Source of the DNA: Paenibacillus oenotherae
GTDB lineage: Bacteria > Bacillota > Bacilli > Paenibacillales > Paenibacillaceae
Assembly: GCF_019443105.1 (NCBI RefSeq)
Contig: NZ_JAHZIJ010000002.1
Location: 372,001 to 436,000 of the forward strand
Length of the DNA: 64,000 nt
Direction: 5' to 3'
The translations under genes and the position numbers were made by a program. Positions 33,836 to 41,632 of this stretch are shown piece after piece (positions within the stretch are counted from its first letter, which is position 1; the number at the start of each line of letters is the position of its first letter). The notes beneath the pieces are model-generated. The model ran no database searches, was not told the origin of the DNA, and saw only the letters and a program-made list of their open reading frames with translations.

Positions 33836-36457
33836 CTAATCACCAATGGGAATGCCTATGTAGATGGCCATTCCGCCGTTCTCAGGCGATCGGAACTCTA
33901 TGGTTCCGTTCAAGCTGCGCACCCGCTCTTTCATGCCATAGATGCCCATGCTATTGAAGGAGTCTTCTGTCGCCTCAAGCTTCATGCCCACCCCGTTATC
34001 TCTATAGTGCAGTTGCACACCGCAAGAGCTGCTGGACAATCCGATATGAACTTCCGTTGCGCTGGAATGCTTCGCAGCATTGGCGAGCATCTCCTGCACA
34101 ATGCGGTAAAGACCGATCAACTGGTCATCATTCAAGGCATGCTCGATATAAGCAGGATGGAAGCGAATGCTGTAGTTGGTGCGCAGCTGCGTGAACTCGA
34201 ACAGGGCATGCAGAGAGGACACAAGCCCTGCTTCCTTGAGCATTGGCGGCCGCAGCTCGTTGCAGGTGATCCGAATTTGATAGATGACATCCAGCAGTCC
34301 CTGTGCAATTTGCTCAAGCTGCTCCTGTACCTCCTCAGGTAGAGCGCTGCTTAGCCTCAAATGCTCAAGCTTGCGGTACCAAACAATCTGCTCTTGCAGT
34401 GCGGAGTCATGCAGATCCTGGGAAAGTGATTTTCTCTCATTCTCAGACAGCGTGAACAGCAGTCTCAGGAGCCAGGTTGGCGCAATTTGCTGGCCGACTG
34501 TCCCCTCCAGCTCCTTCGTCAAATCTTCTATCAACAGAAAATTGTCAAGCAGAACGCTGGCATAACGGGCGATCGTCTCCAGCCATACTCGTATTGAGGT
34601 AATTCTCAATGCCGCAGGCTTCTCATCGATACAGAGCAGCTTGCTCCTCCCCTTCATCTCTCCAATCTTCAGATAGTAGCCATCCTCCGTCTCATTCAGC
34701 TCACATAGCTTGATCTGGCTTGAATCCAGCTCCATGATCTTGACATGATCCGTTCCGAGCACGTCCCGGACTTCCTTCACAAGCCGCCGCTCCAAGTGGC
34801 TGACCTTCATCACACCAAATAGATCATGGGAGAAACGGTCCAGGCTCGTCTGCAGGCGAAAATGCCGGTCCTCGCTCTCTCTGATGCTCTGCTCCGTCCG
34901 CTGCCGATCCTCGTCCGCCCGCTTGCGCTCCCTAATATCGCGAAATAGAGTAATGCCTGCATTGTCCCCTTTATAGGGTATGGTGCTGGCGATCACTTCC
35001 ACATCGATCAGAGTGCCGTCCGCCTGAACAATCTGCTGCTCGACAAGGGAAGAGACGCAATGCCGGGCATAAATGTGCTGCAGCCGCTGCTTCACTTCCT
35101 CCGCAAAGTCCGGATGAATCCAGTCGAATATCGATTCTCCCGCCAATTCGCTCAAGCCGGACACTCCGAATAGTGCAAGACCGGCAAGATTGGCATAGAC
35201 AAATTTATAATCTTTGTGAAGAACAATGGCTTCAGGAGACAGCTCAATGAGACGCCTATTCAGCTCCTCGCCTTCCAGCAAAGCCCGCTCCGCCTGTTTG
35301 CGAACCGTAATATCTTCGAACATAAGCTGAATGGAGGCAGATTGGGAGTCATAGATGGAGATCATCGAAATGTCAATGACACGGCCATCAGCCCGAATGA
35401 TCTTATACTCGCCAGGAGGAGAATAACCGTTCAACAGCGTATTCTCCATTCGTTCCAGCGCAAATTCACGATCATGGGGATGCACCCAGTCCATGATGTT
35501 TGTCCGGTATGAATCTCCTTCGAACGATACGCCCAGCATCTTTTCTCCGGCAGGATTAAGAAACGTAATTTCTCCATCCTTATAGATCGCGATTGCCACG
35601 GGTGACAGCTCCACCAATCGGCGGCACTGCGCTTCACGATCGGCAAAAGCTGCTTCGACTTGCTTATGAGCCGTCACATCTCTGGCGATAACAAAAGTGC
35701 CTTCTATACGATTGTTCACATAGATCGGGACATTCTCCATCGACCATTGAAACGATTTGCCGTTCTGGTGGCGTGAGGATACCTCATAATGCCGGGAATG
35801 TCCTTGTATCGCCAGATTGAAATGGTGTGTTAATTTGTGCAGATTGTCCCCGCCGAACACCTCTTCAAACGGGAAATTAAGATCCGCCTCATACAGCCGT
35901 TCGCCCGTAATCTTCTCGGCAGCCGGATTGATCGCGCGTATACCGCCCTCCAGATCCAATTCACAAATAATATCCGAATTATAATGGAACAGCGATTTGT
36001 ATTTCTGCTCACTTCGGTGCAGCTGTGCTTCCATTTCTTTTGTCGCTGTTGTATCGACCATCATGCCATCCAGCTGAATGACCTGCCCGCACTCGTCCAC
36101 TATCGGCATTATTCTCGCCTGAATCCACCGAACCTCACCACTCGCATGATAGATCCGGTACTCGCTTGTCGCCGGAATTCCTTGTCCGATCTTCATTGCC
36201 CATGCTTTATAGAGAGGCAGATCCTCCCGATGAACGATATTGCTCCAATTGGAGAGGTTAACAAGCTGTTCCGGCGGATAGCCCGTAATACCCGTTACAG
36301 CCTCTGAAACATATAGAAATTGCCCATTAAGGACATCAATTGACCAAATCGCTGCCTCAATTGTATGCAGCATATTCTCGAACCACTTCAGTTTCCGCTC
36401 TGCTTGTTCCAGTGCATTCCTGACCTCGTTCAACACTAAGCTGTCCTGTGCACGCAT
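33836..36457 (-). CDS. Multi-PAS sensor histidine kinase (HisKA_3 type)
   Basis: Large soluble kinase of 873 aa with no membrane helix. Four PAS domains are visible at about 20-130, 150-265, 275-385 and 400-515, each with a repeat such as YGPS-less NPAAEKITGER or VYANLAGLALFGVSG. A GAF-like region at about 540-640 is followed by HisKA_3 with the phospho-His in LSQDLHDSALQEQIVWY. The HATPase has MLANAAKHSSATEV, DNGVGMKLE and YGMKERVRSLNGTIEF. GGGAG is nine bases before the ATG. It likely senses a cytoplasmic redox or small-molecule signal and phosphorylates the adjacent LuxR-type regulator. Confidence 0.9.
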   Translation of the reverse strand: MRAQDSLVLNEVRNALEQAERKLKWFENMLHTIEAAIWSIDVLNGQFLYVSEAVTGITGYPPEQLVNLSNWSNIVHREDLPLYKAWAMKIGQGIPATSEYRIYHASGEVRWIQARIMPIVDECGQVIQLDGMMVDTTATKEMEAQLHRSEQKYKSLFHYNSDIICELDLEGGIRAINPAAEKITGERLYEADLNFPFEEVFGGDNLHKLTHHFNLAIQGHSRHYEVSSRHQNGKSFQWSMENVPIYVNNRIEGTFVIARDVTAHKQVEAAFADREAQCRRLVELSPVAIAIYKDGEITFLNPAGEKMLGVSFEGDSYRTNIMDWVHPHDREFALERMENTLLNGYSPPGEYKIIRADGRVIDISMISIYDSQSASIQLMFEDITVRKQAERALLEGEELNRRLIELSPEAIVLHKDYKFVYANLAGLALFGVSGLSELAGESIFDWIHPDFAEEVKQRLQHIYARHCVSSLVEQQIVQADGTLIDVEVIASTIPYKGDNAGITLFRDIRERKRADEDRQRTEQSIRESEDRHFRLQTSLDRFSHDLFGVMKVSHLERRLVKEVRDVLGTDHVKIMELDSSQIKLCELNETEDGYYLKIGEMKGRSKLLCIDEKPAALRITSIRVWLETIARYASVLLDNFLLIEDLTKELEGTVGQQIAPTWLLRLLFTLSENERKSLSQDLHDSALQEQIVWYRKLEHLRLSSALPEEVQEQLEQIAQGLLDVIYQIRITCNELRPPMLKEAGLVSSLHALFEFTQLRTNYSIRFHPAYIEHALNDDQLIGLYRIVQEMLANAAKHSSATEVHIGLSSSSCGVQLHYRDNGVGMKLEATEDSFNSMGIYGMKERVRSLNGTIEFRSPENGGMAIYIGIPIGD

Positions 36458-36687
36458 GCTGCCTGTCTCCCTGCTTGTTAAGGTTATACTTGGTTGTTAT
36501 TGGAATAGCAGCAATGGGGGCGATCGGCGCCCTAATTTCTATATCGTTGCATTCAGGGTTATTTTGTATAGTGCATGGTATGAAAAGACGGTTCTGATCA
36601 AGCCAAAGAGTCCTGTCAACGGGTGAACCAATGATTATCCTTCGACCGGAACGGGTAACGTAATCTAGACGACTTCAAGGAGGGATT

Positions 36688-37566
36688 ATGATGGCAGGAA
36701 ACCATGCTACGGAGCAAAGACCTAAGAAGCTGCCTCCGCAGGAGCAGGAAGGCACAGGGCTGGAGAGCAAGATGCACCCCCAGCCCGAGATTGAGTCGCC
36801 GACATACCGCGCCGCGGGCAAGCTGACTGGCAGAACCGCCCTGATTACTGGAGGAGACAGCGGGATCGGGCATGCCGCCGCCGTCGCCTTCGCCAAGGAG
36901 GGCGCAGACGTCGCAATTGTCTATCTTGAGCAGGATGAAGATGCGAATAAAGTGAAGAAGCGTGTAGAGGAACTGGGGCGCAAGTGTTTGCTGATCAGAG
37001 GCGATATCGGTGATGAAGCGTTCAGCCAATCCGCCGTGGAGCAAACCGTCAAGGAGCTTGGCAAGCTCGACATTCTCGTCAACAACGCCGCCGAGCAGCA
37101 TCCCCAGCAAAGCATCGAGGACATTACGGCCGAACAGCTGGAGAAGACGTTCCGCACGAACATCTTCGCCATGTTCTACCTGACCAAGGCTGCCATGAAG
37201 CACCTGAAGAAGGGCGCATCGATCATTAACACCGCATCCATTACCGCTTATGAAGGCAATCCGACGCTGATCGACTATTCCTCCACCAAAGGAGCAATCG
37301 TTTCGTTCACGCGTGCGCTTGCCAACAACCTGGCAAGTCAGGGAATCCGCGTCAATGCTGTGGCGCCCGGTCCGATCTGGACGCCGCTCATTCCTTCGAC
37401 CTTCCCGGCAGAGCGAGTCGCCAAGTTCGGCACAGACACCCCGCTTGGCCGTCCCGGCCAGCCATCGGAGCTGGCTCCCGCCTATGTCTATCTGGCGAGC
37501 GACGATTCCTCCTACGTATCCGGGCAGACGATTCATATTAACGGCGGCACCGTCGTTAACGGCTGA
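36688..37566 (+). CDS. SDR-family oxidoreductase (general-stress GSP39-like)
   Basis: NAD(P)-dependent short-chain dehydrogenase of 292 aa. After a 45-residue Pro/Glu-rich N-terminal extension comes the cofactor motif TGGDSGIG. The NNAA motif (ILVNNAAEQHPQ), the catalytic Ser, Y and K (NTASIT, YSSTKGA) and RVNAVAPGPIWTPLI follow. The extension and the AEQHPQQSIEDIT stretch are typical of the YdaD/YhdF stress-protein group in Bacillota. Physiological substrate unknown. AAGGAGGG precedes the ATG by a few bases. Monocistronic, ended by a strong hairpin terminator. Confidence 0.9.
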   Translation: MMAGNHATEQRPKKLPPQEQEGTGLESKMHPQPEIESPTYRAAGKLTGRTALITGGDSGIGHAAAVAFAKEGADVAIVYLEQDEDANKVKKRVEELGRKCLLIRGDIGDEAFSQSAVEQTVKELGKLDILVNNAAEQHPQQSIEDITAEQLEKTFRTNIFAMFYLTKAAMKHLKKGASIINTASITAYEGNPTLIDYSSTKGAIVSFTRALANNLASQGIRVNAVAPGPIWTPLIPSTFPAERVAKFGTDTPLGRPGQPSELAPAYVYLASDDSSYVSGQTIHINGGTVVNG

Positions 37567-37601
37567 CCGCCAAGGCGCGCTGAGTCGCAGAGTGAATACA
37601 G

Positions 37602-37655
37602 CAATAAAAAAGCATCCGCCACCGTCTGTTTACGGAGCTGGATGCTTTTTTATTG
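37602..37655 (+). terminator. Strong rho-independent terminator after the SDR gene
   Basis: CAATAAAAAAGCATCC (37602-37617) pairs perfectly with GGATGCTTTTTTATTG (37640-37655), a 16-bp stem with T-rich tails on both strands. It can act bidirectionally. Confidence 0.92.
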
Positions 37656-37733
37656 GGGCGAATACCCGTCAACCCGGCTTCAAATGTGCATCAGTGACTG
37701 AGGGCAACAGATCCGGGTAGTAGAGTGAGAGGA

Positions 37734-37922
37734 AGCCTGCGAAAGAGCAGGAATTTCGGCTAAAAGAAGTCATTGAGGGCAGAATGCCTGCGATTAGGCA
37801 GGAATAAATGGCGGATTGGGCTGCTAGCGATAAAACATGGCGAAAAGCCTGCGCTTTGGCAGGCATTCGGTCTTCAGCAGGCCGAAAACAGAAAAAGCAT
37901 GCCTATTCGCAGGAATGTTCGC
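37734..37922 (+). repeat. Four-hairpin intergenic element, copy B
   Basis: Hairpins CCTGCGAAAGAGCAGG (37736), CCTGCGATTAGGCAGG (37787), GCCTGCGCTTTGGCAGGC (37847) and GCCTATTCGCAGG (37901). The spacings are 51, 61 and 54 bases. Linker sequences match copy A, such as AGGAATTTCGG after hairpin 1 and a GGTCTTCAGCAGGCCGAAA stretch after hairpin 3, and both end in GCAGGAATGTTCG. Lies between the SDR gene and the DinB genes. This copy best shows the full layout. Confidence 0.82.
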
Positions 37923-38071
37923 CGCCGCGCCGATGGAATGACTTCAGAGTTCCCCTCCACGCAGTGGGACTGTACAGGTTCCCCCCACTTACTGCACCCT
38001 GCGCAGTTCTCGGCATGCGTGAGGTCGGCGCATGAAGGAAGGCAACTCGTAAATCCGAGTAAGTCAAATAC

Positions 38072-38114
38072 AAAAAAACCTTCATAACCACTATAAACGT
38101 GGAGTTGAAGGTTC
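38072..38114 (-). terminator. Rho-independent terminator of the first DinB gene
   Basis: Minus-strand stem AACCTTCAACTCCAC / GTGGTTATGAAGGTT with a short loop and two interior mismatches, followed by seven T. Located about 90 bases past the DinB stop. Confidence 0.82.
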
Positions 38115-38201
38115 TTTTGGACCCTATTACATACAGAGTGGGCGCTGATATTTCCAAAAATGACTTTCGGGACAGCCCCTTGAGTCTTGGTCTGTATTAC
38201 T

Positions 38202-38705
38202 CTATATTGCCGGAGCCGGCGCACCGTACTCGGCCCACTGCTCTTTCGTCGGGCCGTAAAGATCCGGCACACGAAGCCCGGCCTGACGCATCAGTACCGT
38301 CATTTGACCGCGATGATGAATCTCATGCTTTACGAGGATATCCAGCGTCAAGCCGTTCGGCCATTGATCGCCGTACATATCGCTCATGATGAGCAGATTC
38401 TCATCCTTCCAACTGGACTGTACAGCATCAAGGAGAGCTTCCGAGGTCCGCTTATAGGCCGCCGCAATATCCGCTGCCGAAGCTGGCACCGGCACGTCTT
38501 CGCCCGGTCCTTCGAAAGACAATCCAGTCCGCGATGGCATTTCGTGCACCGTCTGTACAAGGTGCCATGCAAGCCGTCCCAGCGTTCGATGATCGCTCGT
38601 TATCTGTTGGCCAAGTGAATCGTCTGTGAGCGCCTCCATCGTGCGCAGCGTTGCTGCCGTTTCATGCCGCCAGGCTGCGGCAAAATCCTCGATGTGTTTA
38701 AACAT
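38202..38705 (-). CDS. DinB family protein
   Basis: Four-helix-bundle protein of the DinB/YfiT superfamily, 167 aa, with the usual metal-coordinating histidines in LGRLAWHLVQTVHE and LVKHEIHHRGQMTVLMRQ. DinB-like proteins are often thiol-transferases or damage-linked; the reaction here is unknown. The start is ATG 38705 (MFKHIEDF) with AAAGGGAG nine bases upstream; longer frames have no site. Expressed as a single gene with a terminator downstream. A second DinB paralogue lies 108 bases upstream in the same orientation. Confidence 0.86.
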   Translation of the reverse strand: MFKHIEDFAAAWRHETAATLRTMEALTDDSLGQQITSDHRTLGRLAWHLVQTVHEMPSRTGLSFEGPGEDVPVPASAADIAAAYKRTSEALLDAVQSSWKDENLLIMSDMYGDQWPNGLTLDILVKHEIHHRGQMTVLMRQAGLRVPDLYGPTKEQWAEYGAPAPAI

Positions 38706-38812
38706 ATTTAACATCTCCCTTTTGTGATGGAATAGCACCATTATATCATTATTTGTTTTCAATATTTGTAAGTGTGTAGTAACGCACCCTCTAACCCATT
38801 CTCCACAATGCC

Positions 38813-39352
38813 CTAATTGACAGAAACTGTTGACCTGCTAGTAGTTGGTTCATCCTGGTACATAAAAAGCCCATATTCCGTCATAACAGAGGAATGGCCC
38901 AATTGACGAAGCATAGCTGAAAGATTACCTCGGTGGTATGTGCCATGATTCACAACTTGAATAATAAATTCTGAATATCTGGTGTTCAAAATTCCAGCGT
39001 AGGGATTGTCCAAGACAACCTCTCTCTCAAGATCCACATGCTCGCTAATACATGCCTTGAATCTCACGGACAAATCGTCATACATAGCCTCCAGCTCCTC
39101 AAGGCTTCTAGCTTCTGCATCCGCCTCGATTTGAGAAGAAGCTTCCATAGCTTCATTCATACTTTTACCCATCAGGATGTCGAGCCAACCGCAATCAACC
39201 TTGTATATATGTGCCATGACCTTTGACACCGAAGAAAATACGCTTTGCACTTCTTGTTTGTATAGGTGACGCGGGAGCTCCTTTAATCGGTTAAAGATTA
39301 TTTTATTTGCCCATACATGATAGTCGTACAATCTCAAACTATGATTTGTCAT
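38813..39352 (-). CDS. DinB family protein (second paralogue)
   Basis: DinB-type four-helix bundle of 179 aa. It has the first helix histidine in VMAHIYKVDCGWLDILM and the second pair in IQVVNHGTYHRGNLSAMLRQ. The start is ATG 39352 (MTNHSLRLYDYH) with GGAGGTG about seven bases upstream. Only modest similarity to the neighbouring DinB, so an old duplication or independent acquisition. A perfect 10-bp inverted repeat lies about 50 bases upstream and may be its operator. Function unknown beyond the fold. Confidence 0.85.
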   Translation of the reverse strand: MTNHSLRLYDYHVWANKIIFNRLKELPRHLYKQEVQSVFSSVSKVMAHIYKVDCGWLDILMGKSMNEAMEASSQIEADAEARSLEELEAMYDDLSVRFKACISEHVDLEREVVLDNPYAGILNTRYSEFIIQVVNHGTYHRGNLSAMLRQLGHSSVMTEYGLFMYQDEPTTSRSTVSVN

Positions 39353-39404
39353 TTCAATCACCTCCGGTTCTTGTAGCTTGCTTATGTATTCATCATACAA
39401 TTCT

Positions 39405-39430
39405 AACCCTGACAACTGTATGTCAGGGTT
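39405..39430. promoter_or_regulatory. Perfect inverted repeat upstream of the second DinB gene
   Basis: AACCCTGACA-ACTGTA-TGTCAGGGTT, ten base pairs with a six-base spacer. The minus-strand half contains TTGTCA, a plausible -35 box, and it lies 53-78 bases from the start codon. No T run follows, so an operator is more likely than a terminator. The same half-site was not noticed elsewhere in the window. Confidence 0.5.
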
Positions 39431-39485
39431 GGAATAATGATTTTCGGCTTTTTAATTCTTGCATCACTCCTGGCAGACAGAGAAG

Positions 39486-39682
39486 AAACCTGCATACGTT
39501 GCAGGAATTTTGGTTAGAAGGAGCCTTAAGTGGTAGAACACCTGCGAAAGCGCAGGTATACGAGGACGAATTGACCTATTGAGGGAAAATAGAGTGAAAT
39601 AACCGCGCTTTGGCGCCTTGGCAGGTATTTCATCTTCAACAGATCGGAACGAGAAAAAAGTTGCAGTTTGGCAGGCATTTAT
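39486..39682 (+). repeat. Four-hairpin intergenic element, copy C
   Basis: Order: CCTGCATACGTTGCAGG (39489), CCTGCGAAAGCGCAGG (39540), a degraded third stem around GCGCCTTGGCAGG (about 39611), and TTGCAGTTTGGCAGGC (39661). The linker after hairpin 2 (GAATTGACCTATTGAGG and GTGAAATAACC) matches copy D closely. Hairpins 3 and 4 have partly lost their left arms, so this copy is decaying. Confidence 0.76.
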
Positions 39683-39965
39683 CAGTTTCGATGCTACATT
39701 AGCTGGACGCCCCAGCCAAACAAACGAATTGTTAGAAGTATTCTTGGAACCCGTTTAACGATTATGGTCGACCGACCGCCGTCATGCAGCCAAACACCGC
39801 GCACTGGGAGCTGCGCGCAGTGCGAAATGCCTGCGTTCGTGACAAGCATTCTTCTATGATACGGTAGCATCGTACCGCGTCGCAGTACCATACCTCACGT
39901 ATTTTCCAGCGAGTGGAGTGGTGTTGTCTTGCATGGTGTTGGCGGTTGGCTGCAGCAGAGAAGGA

Positions 39966-40102
39966 ATGCCTGCGTAAGAGCAGGAATACAGCAGCAGAAT
40001 GGGCCGATTGAGGCAAATGTGGCGAAATACCTGCACCTTGGCAGGCATTTCGTCTTCAGCAGGCCGAAATGGAGAGAAAGCCTGCAGTTTGGCAGGTTTG
40101 TT
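39966..40102 (+). repeat. Hairpin intergenic element, copy D (three of four hairpins)
   Basis: Contains the equivalents of hairpins 2-4 only: CCTGCGTAAGAGCAGG (39969), CCTGCACCTTGGCAGG (40030) and CCTGCAGTTTGGCAGG (40081), spaced 61 and 51 bases. The linker TCGTCTTCAGCAGGCCGAAA is nearly identical to copy B. It abuts the stop codon of the cyclase-family gene, and hairpin 4 could act as part of that gene's 3' end. Confidence 0.8.
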
Positions 40103-40692
40103 CACCGACTATGTGGTGGAATCGCACAGCATTCTCCCGATTCAAGGGAAATTCCTAGCCCAGTCGGTTCCGTCTCCACCACAGCAACAGCCCGAACCGG
40201 GGAGCCGTCGCCACAGACGATGCGCAGAGGAAATCCGTAAAACATAAAGTCGCTCCCTCCGGGAAGACGATCCAAACCGTGCAGCCCCGTATACGTCACA
40301 ATTCCGATGCCCAACAACGCCCGCTCCAGTTCTTCAGACAATTCGCCGCCGACGAACGGTGGCCGCAGCGCAGCGAGTCGGTCAAAGCATTCCAGCCCGG
40401 CGGATTCGGCGAAAAACAGACCCCGGCCTTCCGGCCAAGCCGAGTCTTCGATCCCGACTACGCGGGACGCTCCGAAAAATCGCTCCAACGGCAGCTCATC
40501 CAATGTCGCGGCACCGGGATGCATATGTGAAGGCGCATCCACGTGTGTTCCGGTATGGCTGCCCATCGACAGCTGCCGCAGCTCCCAGTTGTGACTCTCG
40601 TACGTATGCGCTACTTTGACTGTTACCTCCGGATCGCCGGGATAAACGGACATGCCATCCGCAATCGGCAGCGACAAATCGATCACTCTCAC
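40102..40692 (-). CDS. Cyclase family protein (KynB-like metal hydrolase)
   Basis: Manganese/zinc hydrolase of the cyclase superfamily, 196 aa, with the signature HTGTHVDAPSHMHPGAAT supplying metal ligands and a PIADGMSVYPGDPEV N-terminus typical of arylformamidases. The reaction could be N-formylkynurenine hydrolysis or another amide/lactone opening; no tryptophan-catabolism genes are adjacent, so the substrate is open. It is a single gene, the last clearly core-like gene before the AT-rich accessory region. Copy D of the hairpin element touches its 3' end. Confidence 0.85.
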   Translation of the reverse strand: MRVIDLSLPIADGMSVYPGDPEVTVKVAHTYESHNWELRQLSMGSHTGTHVDAPSHMHPGAATLDELPLERFFGASRVVGIEDSAWPEGRGLFFAESAGLECFDRLAALRPPFVGGELSEELERALLGIGIVTYTGLHGLDRLPGGSDFMFYGFPLRIVCGDGSPVRAVAVVETEPTGLGISLESGECCAIPPHSR

Positions 40693-40822
40693 TCAGGTGC
40701 CTCCTGTCCTGCAAGTTATTATCCAAAATTCACTTTTGTTTGACTTGTTCTATCCTATCCGTAAAAATTCCTGTAATATGATGAATTCATGTAATATGAA
40801 TCATTTAGCGTTTGAAAAAAAA

Positions 40823-40892
40823 CGAGCGCCCTCGGTACGATGGGGTTTCGCACGAGGTCATAGCCTCAAAAACCCATCCACCAGGTCGCTCT
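40823..40892. repeat. Long imperfect fold-back, IS-end-like
   Basis: The left arm, starting GAGCGCCCTCGG with GATGGGGTTT further in, pairs imperfectly with the right arm AAACCCATCCACCAGGTCGC plus TC, giving a stem of about 25 bp around a GC-rich loop. It immediately precedes a 28-codon frame. Mobile-element termini or an attenuator-like leader would look like this. It sits at the left edge of the AT-rich accessory region. Confidence 0.5.
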
Positions 40893-40895
40893 ATT

Positions 40896-40982
40896 ATGAA
40901 GTTTAAATCAAAGGACAATCAAAATCAACTCATTGATAACATTACACCTTCTAAAAGCGATCGTGAAGCTTTTGATGATTGA
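40896..40982 (+). pseudogene. Possible transposase remnant (28 codons)
   Basis: The frame reads MKFKSKDNQNQLIDNITPSK, followed by SDREAFDD and a TGA. It begins three bases after a large fold-back and looks like the N-terminus of a transposase joined to an unrelated or internally deleted tail. I do not recognise the family with certainty. No ribosome site of note. The next 650 bases hold only inverted repeats and no gene. Confidence 0.35.
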
Positions 40983-41075
40983 AGTCCCCATAAAGCCGGC
41001 TGCGATAATCCCCCTCTATTGAACCCAAAAAAGTCTCATTGTAATTTTAGAAATCGCATAATTCACTCTTCCAAA

Positions 41076-41116
41076 AATAAAGTGTGCTGTATCGTTGTCG
41101 ATCAGCACACTTTATT
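41076..41116. terminator. Perfect 14-bp hairpin, possible bidirectional terminator
   Basis: AATAAAGTGTGCTG pairs with CAGCACACTTTATT around a 13-base loop that can itself pair ATCG with CGAT. The T content of the tails is modest. There is no adjacent gene on either side within 500 bases, so it may be the relic of a lost gene or an element end. Confidence 0.6.
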
Positions 41117-41379
41117 CTATACATGATGTTGTATTATGATGAATCATGAAAGCTGCCACAAACCTGATCAAAAAGCCCTTTCTTAGTTTAAAAGTGTCTC
41201 ACTAATAATGAAATGGAATTTTATTTCATTCCATTTATACGCATTTGAATCATAGAAAAGGAGAAATCCTCAAACGTCCAATTTCGCCTTTTATACGAAT
41301 TATGCATCTTTATTCAGAAAAATCATCCCTGCTTTGTCTTCATTGTATATTCTGTATAAAAGTAAGCGTCAAACCCATT

Positions 41380-41457
41380 ACACTTGTTCATGAATCCATC
41401 AAGCTATCGGAAAGGATGGATTCATTGTGGCGCGTTTTATCCGCTACGAACAAGTGT
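41380..41457. other. Compact three-way-junction structure
   Basis: Outer stem ACACTTGTTC (41380-41389) pairs with GAACAAGTGT (41448-41457). Nested inside are stem two, ATGAATCCATC (41390-41400) with GATGGATTCAT (41415-41425), and stem three, GTGGCG (41427-41432) with CGCTAC (41442-41447, one G-U). Only one base is unpaired at the junction. This is far tidier than expected by chance. No T run follows. It may be a structured RNA, a recombination site or a mobile-element end. Confidence 0.6.
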
Positions 41458-41632
41458 AGTAAGTTTGATGCTGACAAAATCATGCTGTTAGACTTTTAAT
41501 TGGACACAGCGAACCGCTTATGAGTAGCTATATTTGATTTAGCTTTTGGTAACTTTCTTTTAAATGATAATTCCACTTTTGGAAAGCACAATAATTGCAA
41601 AAACCAGGATAAAACGCATGAGAAATTTACAT

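Noticed and set aside
26038-37172. Numerous long antisense frames opposite the chemotaxis, kinase and SDR genes
   Set aside because: They mirror strongly supported genes and are expected shadows of high-GC codon use on the opposite strand.
41245-41499. 84-codon frame from a TTG
   Set aside because: No ribosome site, and it runs straight through the three-way-junction structure.
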